Origin: JAGQLF01 sp964635995
Lineage (GTDB): Bacteria; Patescibacteriota; Dojkabacteria; J137
Length of the DNA stretch: 64,000 bases
Assembly: GCA_964635995.1 (NCBI GenBank)
Contig: CAZWRA010000001.1
Span: 1 to 64,000, forward strand
Direction: 5' to 3'
Under the pieces are notes generated by a model. The model searched no databases. It was not told the origin of the DNA and saw only the letters and a list, made by a program, of their open reading frames with translations. Positions 48,962 to 59,100 of this stretch are shown here, piece by piece. The translations under genes were made by a program, and so were the position numbers. How positions within the stretch are numbered: position 1 is the stretch's first letter; every line of letters begins with the position of its first letter.

Positions 48962-49783
48962 ATGAATGACCATAGATTTAATCATTCTGAAGATGATATA
49001 CAACCAATATCACAAAGAGAAAGAATTGATAACTATGTCTCTAAAGGTCTTGTACCTCCTTCAGATATACGACTACTCTATCAATTAAATCAAGGACAGT
49101 ATACATATTATGGAGCGGAAGGACATAGAAGCGAAGTTATTCAAAGACTGACAAGAGATTTAGTCCATACTATGAACGTAGCTATGCGATGGACAGTAGA
49201 AAGAGGGGTGACATGGGAGAATGCAATGTCAGCAAGTCTTATTTTTGGTCCAGCATTTACTGATGATTTTAAAGAAATTATTCCTTTAGTTCTTAATGCA
49301 TACGAAGGTTCTACAGTAAATTTTCTTACACATGTTCATTTAGTTGCAGGCGGTTATGCAGCACAAGCAGCAGAACTTGCATTAGAGAATTTAAGGTCAG
49401 TAGGATTTCGTTATAATATGATTTCTGATGATTATTATTTAACTATAATTCGGGAATTAGGATTAGTAAGTTCTCAAAATAATAAATTAAATAAGGTATT
49501 AAAAGGATTAAGTTTCAACTCAGATCCAAATGTATTTGCTGCTGAGGCTTTAATCCGACTTGAATCTAAATACATTATTCAGGATTTCAGAAGAATGGTT
49601 ACGAAGGAAGGAGGTTACGTTTACTGTCCTGCCTCAACTGTTATGAGAAATGTTGCTTTATTAACTGTTTATAACATGTACCTATATAAAAAAGATAAAT
49701 CTATAATAAAGTTAAGTAAAAACCTTCTTGTTGAAAAAGATATACTCGTACTTAAAGACTTATTTTTAAGCAGTATTACTTGA
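48962..49783 (+). CDS. Hypothetical soluble protein
   Basis: A 273-residue, mainly helical protein without membrane helices or known motifs (DNYVSKGLVPPSDIRLLYQL, HVHLVAGGYAAQAAELALENL). It is divergent from umuC and shares the TTATAAT promoter region. Its TGA stop overlaps the opposite-strand paralogue gene by 18 nt. Intact; function unknown. Confidence 0.65.
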   Translation: MNDHRFNHSEDDIQPISQRERIDNYVSKGLVPPSDIRLLYQLNQGQYTYYGAEGHRSEVIQRLTRDLVHTMNVAMRWTVERGVTWENAMSASLIFGPAFTDDFKEIIPLVLNAYEGSTVNFLTHVHLVAGGYAAQAAELALENLRSVGFRYNMISDDYYLTIIRELGLVSSQNNKLNKVLKGLSFNSDPNVFAAEALIRLESKYIIQDFRRMVTKEGGYVYCPASTVMRNVALLTVYNMYLYKKDKSIIKLSKNLLVEKDILVLKDLFLSSIT

Positions 49784-50524
49784 CTCTTTCAATTCTTCTA
49801 AAATTTTCTCGTATTGAGTAATTTTTTCCCTTACACCTTCAATAGTTTGACTAAAGGAGAAATGATCATTTTCAGTTTCACCATCATCTTCCTTACTGAG
49901 TCTACTCTTTGGAATGGTCATCCATCCCAATGGAAAGTCTTGATCAAACTCAGAACCTAACTGTTCTAATAATCTCTCATAACCTTGTAGTCTAAGATGT
50001 GTAAGTTGCAACTTATTTTCTCAATCTAAAATCCTAGCCTCTGTTATAAAATTTGGAGGAAGATTTCCATTTCTTTGTTTTTCCAGAACCGTTTCAATTG
50101 AGAGAGGAAGATTTACAGAGATATTTCTAAATTCATTCAAAAGAGCATTATAAGCCGAATATGATTGAGATGCGTGAGAGCCATCCGAAGGAATTGTTGC
50201 AAATATATTTCTTAGGCTTTCAGCTAATCTATCGGTTGAGGTAAGTAAGGCACTTTTCACTTTCCCTTTTTTCTCATCTACAAAAAGAGTAAAATCTTCA
50301 GGATTAAATAAATTTAGTTCCGGATTAGTAGTTCTAAAAAAAAGTTTAGTATGTGTTGAAGATAAATAAACTGTGCCATCGTCCAGCATAGTTCCTACTT
50401 TTCCTAATACTCCCTGTTCATTATCATATGTATAAACCCTGTCTCGAGGTATTTCTATAGTTGCATCTCCAAATCTAACTGTTAAATCATCTGTTGATAA
50501 TCGTTTGTCTACTAAATCCGTCAT
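49766..50524 (-). pseudogene. Tandem-paralogue protein A with in-frame TGA
   Basis: A 253-codon frame with TGA at 50021-50023. The first 167 residues (VRFGDATIEIPRDRV...) are followed after the stop by ENKLQLTHLRLQGYERLLEQ. The neighbouring gene at 50548-51265 carries the same ending (YYELTIQGFEKLLELLGEDF), and the alignment runs straight through the TGA, so this was one protein. A TTG at 50011 could restart the C-terminal 81 residues. No known domain is recognised. CGA or GGA to TGA would explain the stop. Confidence 0.6.
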
Positions 50525-50547
50525 ATTGAAATTATAAAAAATAATTT

Positions 50548-51265
50548 TTATGTCTTTGTAAATTGATTAATTAAATCTTCCGATTCTGTAAGCATATTTT
50601 TGTATATTTCAAAATCCTCTCTTAAATTTCTAACTAAATCTTTAAATGGTTCAGCTTTTAATGTTTCAGGTATACTGATGTCAAAATCTTCTCCAAGTAA
50701 TTCTAAAAGTTTTTCAAATCCTTGTATTGTTAGTTCATAATATTCTAGATCGTTACGAAAAGCACTAATTGCTTCAGGAGTAATCTTTGCAGGTAGAGTG
50801 AACGTTGGGTCTGCTTCTTTCATTTTTAGTCTTCCATGATATGCGTGTAATAGTCCGCTATAAATAGGACCATAAAAGTTTCTAAGTTCAGCAACTATAT
50901 TTTATATATGTGATAACCAGGCATATCAATTCTAATTCTTCGTTAAACAAAGGGCTGATCTGTTCTGCGAGTATTTCAACGTCTACTGATAATGCTAAGG
51001 ATTTTTCACCGGATGGTGTTATCATAAGAATGAAATCACTACTAGTAAATGATTTTGCTAATCTTTCTATTGAACTTGTATCCATATCTTGTGATCCTAA
51101 CATTGACATAGTATGAGAATTAGCAAGATTTATAAGCGTCCCACCTTTTGCTATAGTTCTTTCCCTAAAAATCTGGAATTGATCTGTAGTAGGATTAGTA
51201 ACTTGATAAATATCTTCTTGATGAATTTGATCATATATTCCTTCGATACCTGTTTCATTTACCAT
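50548..51265 (-). pseudogene. Tandem-paralogue protein B, frameshifted twice
   Basis: About 239 codons. The first 112 residues (VNETGIEGIYDQIHQED... to NEELEL) are in one frame. Then DMPGYHIYKI lies in a second frame and VAELRNFYGPIYSGLLHAYHG through MKEADPTF to the end in a third. Breaks are near 50920-50926 and 50890-50897. The restored C-terminal part is homologous to that of gene A downstream, so the two are an ancient tandem duplication. The last 91 residues also have their own ATG (50823). Family unknown. Confidence 0.55.
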
Positions 51266-51300
51266 TTTAGAATATTATAATTTAACTAATTATATAATTT

Positions 51301-51726
51301 TTATATTAAAGTTTTAATAACATGGGAAACAACTCCGAAAATCTGGAATTCATCAGTTGTATCGATCTTTATCGGCCTGTAGTTTTCATTTTCTGGAATT
51401 AGAAATAACTCTCCATTAACTTTTTTAACCCTTTTAACTGTAAATTCTCCATCTATTGCAGCTATTACAATTTTTCCATCTGTAATTTCTAAAGATCTAT
51501 CTATAACTAATAAATCTCCTGGATGAATGCCAATATTCTTCATTGAGTCACCTTCTGCTCTTACAAAGAATGTAGCTGTTGGATGTTTTATTAAATAGTC
51601 GTTTAAATCAAGTTTTCTCTCGATAAAATCATCTGCGGGGCTTGGGAAACCTGCTTTTACTGAGGTTGCATATAAAGGTATCTTTATAGATTTTGATTGA
51701 GTTGGTATAAGTATATTTAGGCTCAT
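51301..51726 (-). CDS. umuD: UmuD/LexA-type self-cleaving protease (polymerase V accessory)
   Basis: A 141-residue S24 peptidase. The cleavage site Ala25-Gly26 lies in SVKAGFPSPADD, catalytic Ser61 in AEGDSMKN and Lys98 in GEFTVKRV. RecA-stimulated self-cleavage activates UmuD for UmuC. There is no N-terminal DNA-binding domain, so it is not LexA. I start at ATG 51726, which lies 6 nt after TATCAT (leaderless); the in-frame extension upstream overlaps the next gene. Intact. Confidence 0.9.
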   Translation of the reverse strand: MSLNILIPTQSKSIKIPLYATSVKAGFPSPADDFIERKLDLNDYLIKHPTATFFVRAEGDSMKNIGIHPGDLLVIDRSLEITDGKIVIAAIDGEFTVKRVKKVNGELFLIPENENYRPIKIDTTDEFQIFGVVSHVIKTLI

Positions 51727-51732
51727 AAGTCT

Positions 51733-51738
51733 ATGATA
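51733..51738 (-). promoter_or_regulatory. -10 box of umuD, leaderless
   Basis: Minus-strand TATCAT followed by 6 nt and the ATG. No palindromic SOS operator is visible around it. Confidence 0.45.
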
Positions 51739-51745
51739 GCAGATA

Positions 51746-52159
51746 TCATTGCTTTTCTTCTTCTCCTTTTCTAAAGTAGTAACCAAGCACAAACCCTAAC
51801 GTTCCTAGAAATACCCCTGAGATTAAAGGAATTACAACTTCAAGATTATCGATAATGCTCACTTTTCTAGCAAGACCATCTAAAACAACGATACCCATTA
51901 CAGTAAAGAAAACTAGAAAAGTTAAAGTCGTATAGATTATTGCTAATCGACTTTTTGTATCTTCTCTTTTAATGAAAATAGGATCCTGATTTTTTGCAGC
52001 TATTGTCTCAGAAACTTGAGGAGCTCCAGCAGCATCTACATAACCTTCTTCATATCCATCACTAAACTCTTCACCTAAAAGTTCCTGATCAAATACCTCA
52101 TAATCATCAGCTGAACTTGAAGTTTCTCCTTTTTCGTTTGAAGCTTTAACGTTGCTCAT
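51746..52159 (-). CDS. Small two-helix membrane protein
   Basis: A 137-residue protein. An acidic soluble N-terminal half (DDYEVFDQELLGEEFSDGYE) precedes two membrane helices (about 75-97 and 108-130) and a charged tail (RKGEEEKQ). No family is recognised. The start overlaps the ribbon-helix-helix-like gene by 14 nt, so they form an operon. Its 3' end covers the umuD promoter region. Confidence 0.6.
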   Translation of the reverse strand: MSNVKASNEKGETSSSADDYEVFDQELLGEEFSDGYEEGYVDAAGAPQVSETIAAKNQDPIFIKREDTKSRLAIIYTTLTFLVFFTVMGIVVLDGLARKVSIIDNLEVVIPLISGVFLGTLGFVLGYYFRKGEEEKQ

Positions 52160-52415
52160 TTTTAGGATCTAGATTGAATCTTGGCTTGTAACCTCGAAAG
52201 CCGTTAATGATTAACTCCCACTCTGACTTAGGATATCTTAAAACAACTTGGTGGCCCAGGGACTTTGCAAGCATGAATACCGCAGCTTTAATAATATCTG
52301 AGGGATACTCATTTGTTTTCCTTGCTAGATCTTTAAGAAGCTCAGAAGTTTCTTCATCTACCGGAGCAACTTTTAAATTCTTCTCTTTAAGCTTTTTTGT
52401 AAGCTTTTCAGTCAT
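52146..52415 (-). CDS. Small ribbon-helix-helix-like protein
   Basis: An 89-residue protein. Its middle (DEETSELLKDLARKTNEYPSDIIKAAV) has the strand-helix-helix spacing of RHH regulators, and the C-terminus is basic. DNA binding is inferred, not shown. It is the first gene of a pair with a membrane protein and lies upstream of umuD, which it could regulate. Confidence 0.5.
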   Translation of the reverse strand: MTEKLTKKLKEKNLKVAPVDEETSELLKDLARKTNEYPSDIIKAAVFMLAKSLGHQVVLRYPKSEWELIINGFRGYKPRFNLDPKNEQR

Positions 52416-52480
52416 CGTTTACAGGGAATAAGAAATTATTTATACTTACCTTATATTATCATATTATTTTCATTCTCTGG

Positions 52481-53110
52481 ATGAATATAAAAAGATCAGC
52501 TTTAGGAGCAATGTACGGAATCTTTTTCTCAACTGTTCTTGGGTTAATACTTTTAGCAGTTACTATTAACTTCCTTATTCAATCTAGAAATAAAACTGAT
52601 GATGTTAGTGTTAATTCAATACAGACAGTAGATGCTTCAAACACTTTTATTGGAAATCCCGATGTAAAAATACTTCCTGTGTCTGATTCTAAAAGTATTC
52701 AAATTGATAATGAAATAGTTAATTTAGGTCAGTCCTACGAGGTAATGACAAGGTATGGGAATTCAAGAGGAACATTATTTGATTGTTCTGAAGAAAGTTG
52801 CGAGATTTATGAAATACTAAGTGAATCAGGAAAATACTTTTATATTTCAGCTTTATCAGAAATAAAGCTTTCTGATGCTACAATTGGAAGTGAGGATAGT
52901 GTTACATTAGGTAACTACTCCTTAAAATCTGAAGAACTAAATTTATTTAATTCAGATGTAATAGTTTACAGGCAGGTTTATGGTTGTTTGAGTGAAAAGA
53001 TTTGTGTTCATTCTGGTTCTTTATATATTGACGACCAAAATTTAAATTCAGGAGAATTAAATGAATTTCAGCAATTTTTAAATACATTACAATTTTCAAA
53101 TGGAGAATAG
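52481..53110 (+). CDS. Membrane-anchored extracellular protein, FecR-like in places
   Basis: A 209-residue protein with an N-terminal membrane helix (about 12-33) and an extracellular beta-rich domain with four cysteines (DCSEESCEI, GCLSEKICV) likely to pair. It resembles the FecR-like gene at 19186 in layout but not clearly in sequence. It begins a five-gene plus-strand series to 59735 and overlaps the next gene by 11 nt. A TATTAT box 13 nt before the ATG is the probable -10. Confidence 0.55.
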   Translation: MNIKRSALGAMYGIFFSTVLGLILLAVTINFLIQSRNKTDDVSVNSIQTVDASNTFIGNPDVKILPVSDSKSIQIDNEIVNLGQSYEVMTRYGNSRGTLFDCSEESCEIYEILSESGKYFYISALSEIKLSDATIGSEDSVTLGNYSLKSEELNLFNSDVIVYRQVYGCLSEKICVHSGSLYIDDQNLNSGELNEFQQFLNTLQFSNGE

Positions 53111-53651
53111 CATTTCACAAGATCAATATTCAGTTTTACTAGGAGTATTAGCTATAGCAATTATTTCTTTATCAGTTCTAGGCTTTATTGCATACAAACA
53201 ACAAAAAAGAATTAAATATCTTACAACACCTAGATATGGATTTATAGGCAAACCTCTTGCCTTAGCAGTTGTAATGTTAATGGGATTTGGAACGATAGGT
53301 GCAATTTATTTGAGACCTGAGCCACAACCTGACAGTATTTCTGTAACAGATAGAAATCAAATTGTACTAGAAGTTAAATATACTGAACTTGATGATCCGC
53401 TAAATCTATTCGAACTTATAGTTACTCCTGTTATTGAAGAAAAAGAATGGGGTGACCCAAGTCTAAACTTTAATGTTATGTGGGAAATAAATAAAGCAGG
53501 TAAAACAGTAATTAGAAATGAAGAAAATCTTAATCTTAGTAATCCTGGTGGAATTCAGGAGTATTTAGAACCAGGATTAAATACTATTAGAGTTGGAGTG
53601 AGTGTAGGATTTGTAACTCAGGAAAAAGTAATAACAATATTTGTTGAGTAA
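53100..53651 (+). CDS. Two-helix membrane protein with extracellular domain
   Basis: A 183-residue protein. Two membrane helices (about 10-32 and 55-76) are separated by a short basic loop, and a beta-sandwich-like extracellular part of about 100 residues follows (SVTDRNQIVLEVKY, EYLEPGLNTIRVGV). Function unknown. It overlaps both neighbours (11 nt upstream; TAATG downstream), showing operon organisation with the DHH phosphoesterase. Confidence 0.6.
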   Translation: MENSISQDQYSVLLGVLAIAIISLSVLGFIAYKQQKRIKYLTTPRYGFIGKPLALAVVMLMGFGTIGAIYLRPEPQPDSISVTDRNQIVLEVKYTELDDPLNLFELIVTPVIEEKEWGDPSLNFNVMWEINKAGKTVIRNEENLNLSNPGGIQEYLEPGLNTIRVGVSVGFVTQEKVITIFVE

Positions 53652-54706
53652 TGACAGAAAAAGAAAAAATAGCTTCTAAAATTAAAGATAGAATAAGCTC
53701 TTCTGAAAATATCTTAATAGTATGTTCTAGGCCAGTTGATCCTGACTCACTAGGATCAGGTCTTACCCTAAACTGGTGGATAAAAGAAAATTATAATAAA
53801 GAAACTGATTTAGTTATATTTTCTTCAATTACTGAAAAATTAAAACACTTTCCTAATCTTAAAGATATTGATGTTTCTCAAGTTAATAATGTTAATTGGG
53901 AAAAATATGATTTAATTATTCTTTTAGATTCTTCTTCTTGGAATTTATTACTTACAAATAACTATAAAAGTGTTTTAGAAAAGACAGGAAAAGACAATTT
54001 AATTTCAATTGATCATCATTCGAAAGATGCTTTTCATTCAGAAGTTCCATTAGCATTAAGAATTGATGATATTTGTACTGCAAAAATTATCTATGATTAC
54101 TTAATTAAAGATTCCAAAATTAAATTAAATGAAGATTCTGCAACATGGATGTATTATGCATTAATTGATGATAGCAGGTATTTCAAAAATGAAATGTATC
54201 CTGGAATTTATAGCTTTGCTGAAGATCTAATTCAAGCAGGTGCTAGACATGATGAAGTAGTAAACATGAGTACAGACAAAGATAGTATGTTGTTTTTATC
54301 CTTTGGAATAGAAAATACTGAATTTTACCCTGAGTTAGAAACAACTTTATTAGCTATAGATTCAGATAAAAATGAAAAGTTAAAAGAAAAATTTGGTGAA
54401 AATTGGAGATTAAAAAGTATTCATAAATATTATGTTGAAGTGTTTATGAGAATTATAGAAGGCTATAACTATGGAATTATGTTTGAAGAAGCACTTGAAG
54501 GAGGAGTAAATACAGGTTGGAGAACAAGAAATTATGGAGATAATGTTTCTATTCAAAGGGTACTAGAAAAAATTGGATTTACAGCAGGAGGTCATTTTGG
54601 AGCTGGTGGTGGACAAATTAGCAACATTTCTATAGAGGAAGCAAAGCTAAAATTTATAGATGAGATGTCTAAGGCCTTAAAAAATAAAGATCAATATAAC
54701 CTTTAA
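53651..54706 (+). CDS. DHH/DHHA1 phosphoesterase, NrnA-like oligoribonuclease
   Basis: A 351-residue enzyme of the NrnA family, which degrades nanoRNA and pAp or cyclic dinucleotides. The DHH signature ISIDHHSKD (about 117), the LLDSSS strand and the C-terminal GGHFGAGGG (DHHA1) are clear. Motif I reads SRPVDPDSLGSG, where many relatives have His before the PDxD; whether Arg is tolerated is unknown. Length is near the typical 310-350. Translationally coupled to the preceding membrane gene. Confidence 0.8.
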   Translation: MTEKEKIASKIKDRISSSENILIVCSRPVDPDSLGSGLTLNWWIKENYNKETDLVIFSSITEKLKHFPNLKDIDVSQVNNVNWEKYDLIILLDSSSWNLLLTNNYKSVLEKTGKDNLISIDHHSKDAFHSEVPLALRIDDICTAKIIYDYLIKDSKIKLNEDSATWMYYALIDDSRYFKNEMYPGIYSFAEDLIQAGARHDEVVNMSTDKDSMLFLSFGIENTEFYPELETTLLAIDSDKNEKLKEKFGENWRLKSIHKYYVEVFMRIIEGYNYGIMFEEALEGGVNTGWRTRNYGDNVSIQRVLEKIGFTAGGHFGAGGGQISNISIEEAKLKFIDEMSKALKNKDQYNL

Positions 54707-54747
54707 GATTACTACCTTTCAGACAGATATTTATGTAAACTAAAAGT

Positions 54748-56001
54748 ATGGAATTTGACTATACAGAGGCTGACATCCTATTAAAAAATGCGCAAAGTTT
54801 AGGCATAGATTTAATTGCTTTCTATGACGAAGTAGGAAGGTTGATTGCTGAGAAAATAATAGAGAAATATGGGAAAACTAAAAGTTACGCTGTTATTTGT
54901 GGGAAAGGTGGTAACTCGGGAGATGGATTAGCTACAGCTTTTCATTTAAGTTGTATTGGGGCAGAAAATGTAACTGTTTATTTAGCTGGGAGAAAACAAC
55001 AAATCGAAAGTCAAATTACTCGTGATATTTTCTCAGACGTTCTAGAGAGATCAGAAAAGGAGAATAACCTAACTGTTAAACAAGATGTGTTTGCAAAAGA
55101 TATTGAAAAACATGATGTAATTATAGAAGCATTGGTTGGAACAGGACTAGAAGGATCAAAGCTTTTAAAAAGATTTAGAGATATTATAAAAAGAGTTGCT
55201 CATTTTAGTAAGCCAATTATTGCTATTGATCAACCTACCCCACATTACGAACCAGATTCAACTTTCTCACTTTTATATCCAAAGGTTGAAAAAGCTTATG
55301 TCATAGATATTAAGCTTCCTAGAGAAATTGAGCTTTATTGTGGTCCTGGAGAAAGAGAAGCTCTTTGGGTACCTAATACTAAGTCACACTTAAATAAAAA
55401 TGGAAATCTTTTATATATTGCTCAGGATGACACTCATAATGAAGCTGTAATTAAAGCATGTGCAGATTATAGAACTAACCTCTCAATTTTCACTTTTGAA
55501 CACTTGACTGATGAAGTAACTACAAAGAAGCGAATTAAAGCTAGTGAGTTAGAGCATCTTGTTCAAGAAGCAGATACAATTTTTCTTGGAGATATTAAAA
55601 ATGAGTTAGTTCAATATGCCTCAATTAAACATATTATGCAGCAATATCATGGAAAAACTTGGGTTGTAACAGGATCTTCTGCAACATTAATTGACTTAAT
55701 TCTTTTAGATTTCGTAGAACATATTGTTTTTGTAATGGATCTAAAAGACTTAGGTATTCTTCTAGGAAGAAAAGAAAAGAAAGATAAAAATTTTGAAGGA
55801 AAAGTTAAGAGATTCTGTATTCAAAATAAAGTAAATATAATGTTAGTTGGAAGTAACATAACAATGTATAACCAAAAGGGAGATATGCGAAGAGTGCCTA
55901 TAAAGGCGGAAAAAAGTGCTTCCTATCCTATTGCATCCTACACTGCTGCTTTCAGTACAAAAAATGATCTTTGGCTCTCAATGAGAGCTGTTATGGGTTA
56001 G
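54748..56001 (+). CDS. NAD(P)HX epimerase domain (YjeF-N) with degenerate C-terminal domain
   Basis: A 417-residue protein. The N-terminal half (about 1-210) is a YjeF-N domain with GKGGNSGDGLA (about 52), EALVGTGLEG and IDQPTP; it repairs hydrated NAD(P)H. The C-terminal half sits where the ADP/ATP-dependent dehydratase is fused in relatives, but lacks its GTGDxL-type motif. The second half may be inactive or serve another role. It belongs to the plus-strand series between the NrnA-like gene and dnaE. Intact. Confidence 0.75.
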   Translation: MEFDYTEADILLKNAQSLGIDLIAFYDEVGRLIAEKIIEKYGKTKSYAVICGKGGNSGDGLATAFHLSCIGAENVTVYLAGRKQQIESQITRDIFSDVLERSEKENNLTVKQDVFAKDIEKHDVIIEALVGTGLEGSKLLKRFRDIIKRVAHFSKPIIAIDQPTPHYEPDSTFSLLYPKVEKAYVIDIKLPREIELYCGPGEREALWVPNTKSHLNKNGNLLYIAQDDTHNEAVIKACADYRTNLSIFTFEHLTDEVTTKKRIKASELEHLVQEADTIFLGDIKNELVQYASIKHIMQQYHGKTWVVTGSSATLIDLILLDFVEHIVFVMDLKDLGILLGRKEKKDKNFEGKVKRFCIQNKVNIMLVGSNITMYNQKGDMRRVPIKAEKSASYPIASYTAAFSTKNDLWLSMRAVMG

Positions 56002-56162
56002 TAGTAAATACTCAAATCATAAATTTAATAAGTTTATTCATTTGTTTAATCATTATCTATCTATATTTATAGTAGAGACTCTATTTAAAATATAATTTAT
56101 ACTCCCAATTCTAGAGCAGAAATAAGTTCGTTAGTATAAAATTGAGTATTAATAATTTCCAT

Positions 56163-59100
56163 ATGGCTGATTTCGTTCACCTACATGTTCATACACAATA
56201 CTCACTGTTGGATGGTCTAAATCGAACAGAGAAACTTTTTGAAAAAGTTAAAAATTCCGGTATGGAAGCTGTTGCAATAACAGATCATGGTGTTTTATAC
56301 GGTGCTCCTGAATTTTGGAAAATGTCTAAGGATTTTGATGTTAAGCCAATAATTGGATGCGAAATGTACCTTGCTCCAACAGATATGACCTTAAGATCTG
56401 ATGTTGATGGAATCAGATATTATCATCTTCTTTTAATTGCAAAGAATGACATAGGTTATAAAAATTTAATTAAGCTTGTAACTAAATCCCACATTGATGG
56501 AATGTACTATAAACCTAGAATTGATTTAGATTTATTAAAGAAGCATTCAGAAGGATTAATTTGTACTTCAGCTTGTCTTGCAGGTCCATTATCGAGATAT
56601 ATTGTAAGAGGTGAGTATGATAAAGCTGAATGGTGGTTAAAAGAGCTTCATGGAACTTTTAAAGACGATTTTTATCTTGAGATACAAAGAAATGGAATTC
56701 GATGTGAGGATGAAATTGATAAAGCATTAATAGCTAAGCTACCTATCTCTGAACAAGAAGATCAATTAGAAACATTAAAACAACAAGTTAAGGTAAATAA
56801 GAAACTATACGATTACTCAAAACAATTTAATATTCCAATTGTAGCAACTACAGATGCTCACTTCTTAGATGCTGATGATAAAGATACTCAGAAGATTCTT
56901 TTCTGTATTAGAGATGGAAAAAGTTTAGATGATCCAAGTGCTATGAATGGATATGTCGAAACATATATAAAAACTCCTGAAGAATTAAAAAAAGATTTTT
57001 CTGACATTCCAGAAGTTTTAGAGGAAACTTTAAAAATAAATGAAAAAATAGAAAAGATAAATTTAAAACCTGATAGAGTTCAACCGCATTATTGGAATTT
57101 ACCTGAAAATTCTACTGCAAGAGATGAACTCTCAAAACAGGTTTATGAAGGAGCTTACAATAAATATACTACTGACGATCCTAAAAAAGACCCTAGCACT
57201 TTTTCTATAGACGAAATTAAAAAACACTTACCAGAAGAAATTAAAAAACAACTTGATTATGAATTAATGGTAATTGAGAAAATGGGATACAACAATTACT
57301 TCTTAGTTGTTGGAGATTTAATGCAATTTGCAAGAAAGAATGAAATTGTTGTTGGTGTTAGAGGATCTGCTGCAGGAAGCTTAGTTTCATATTGTTTAGG
57401 CATTACTAATGTTGAACCTCTAAAATGGGGGCTGGTTTTTGAAAGATTTCTAAATCTAGAGCGAGCCTCTCCTCCTGATATTGATATGGATATCCAAGAC
57501 GATAGACGAGAAGAGTTAATTGATTATGCTAGAGAAAAATATGGAGAAACATCTGTAGCAGGAATTATTACTTTCGGAAAACTAGCAACAAAAGCTGCTA
57601 TTAGAGATGTTGCGAGAGTGATGAATATTGATTTAGCAACAGCAGACAAACTTTCTAAAAAAGTTATTGTTCTTTTCGGAAAACCATTTACTTTTGAAAA
57701 GATGATGGGGGAAGATCCAGAATTTAAAGAAATGGTAGATTCTGATCCAAGGCTACAAAGGCTTGGTGAAGTTGTAAAGAAAATTGAAGGATTAAATCGA
57801 CATACTGGAGTGCACGCAGCAGGTTACTTAATTACTCCAGGTCCAATCGATGAGTTTATGGCATATCAAAAAGACTTAAAAGATCCAGATCTTTTAGTAA
57901 CTCAAATGGATGGAACTTGGATCGATAAATTAGATTTCATGAAGTTCGACTTTCTTGGACTTAGAACTTTAACTATTATTAAAGATTGTATTCTTTATGT
58001 TGAAAAAAGACATGGAATAAAAATTGACCTAGAAAATATTAATGTAGATCCTGATGAACCTCCTGAAAATTATGATCAAAAGGCTTTTGAAGTATTTAGA
58101 AACGGTGAAACAATTGGAGTTTTTCAGTTTGAGTCTCCTCCGATGCAAAGATATTTAGTAGACCTAAAACCTACAACAATGACTGACATATGTTTTATGG
58201 CAGCTGCCTACAGACCTGGACCTATGGCTTACATTCCAGATTATATTAAGATTAAAAATGGAGATAAAGAAGCTAATTATTTAATTCCTGAACTTGAACC
58301 AATATTAAAAGCAACTCTTGGCTTTCCAGTTTATCAGGAACAACTTCTACAAATCTGTATGCAACTTGGAGGATTTACTCTTGGAGAAGGAGATGTAATT
58401 AGAAATGCACTTAAGAAAAAACAATTAGACATATTAAAAGAAAAAGAAGAGGACTTTAAAAAGTACTTTGTCGAAAATTATTCTCAATATGGAGAGGAAA
58501 TTGCAAGCGAAATCTGGAAACAGCTTGAGCCTTTTGCATCTTACGGATTTAATAAGGCTCACGCTGCTAGTTATGCTGCTGTAGCTTACTGGTGCGCATA
58601 TCTGAAAGGGAACTACCCACTAGAATTCATGACAGCATTAATGCATGCGGATATTGAAAACACAGATAGAATTGTTATTGATATTGGTGAAGCAAAGAGA
58701 CTTGGATATAAAGTTTTACCTCCAAACATAAACATGTCTGATGTGTATTTTAATCCTGAAGGAAAAGATGGAATTAGGTTCGGATTAGGAGCAATAAAAA
58801 ATGTTGGTAAAAAGCTATGTGAAAAAATAATTAGAGAAAGAAATCAAAGAGGTGAGTTTAAACATTTTGATGATTTTGTTTATCGAGTTGGAAGTAAAAA
58901 TATTAATAAAAGAGCTGTTGAATGTTTAATTAAAGCTGGAGCATTGGATGATTTTGGAGATAGAAATGCGCTTTTAAAAATATGCTCAGAAGTTTTTGAA
59001 AAAATATCAGCTAAAGAAAAAGCAAAAGAAGTAGGCCAAGCTGGACTATTTAGTGTCGAGAGCGAACATGATGGTCTTGAGCAAGTGGACAAAACTCCCT

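Noticed and set aside
19186..53110. The 209-residue proteins at 19186 and 52481 as duplicates
   Set aside because: Equal length and similar layout, but no convincing residue-level similarity beyond hydrophobic anchor and beta-rich composition.
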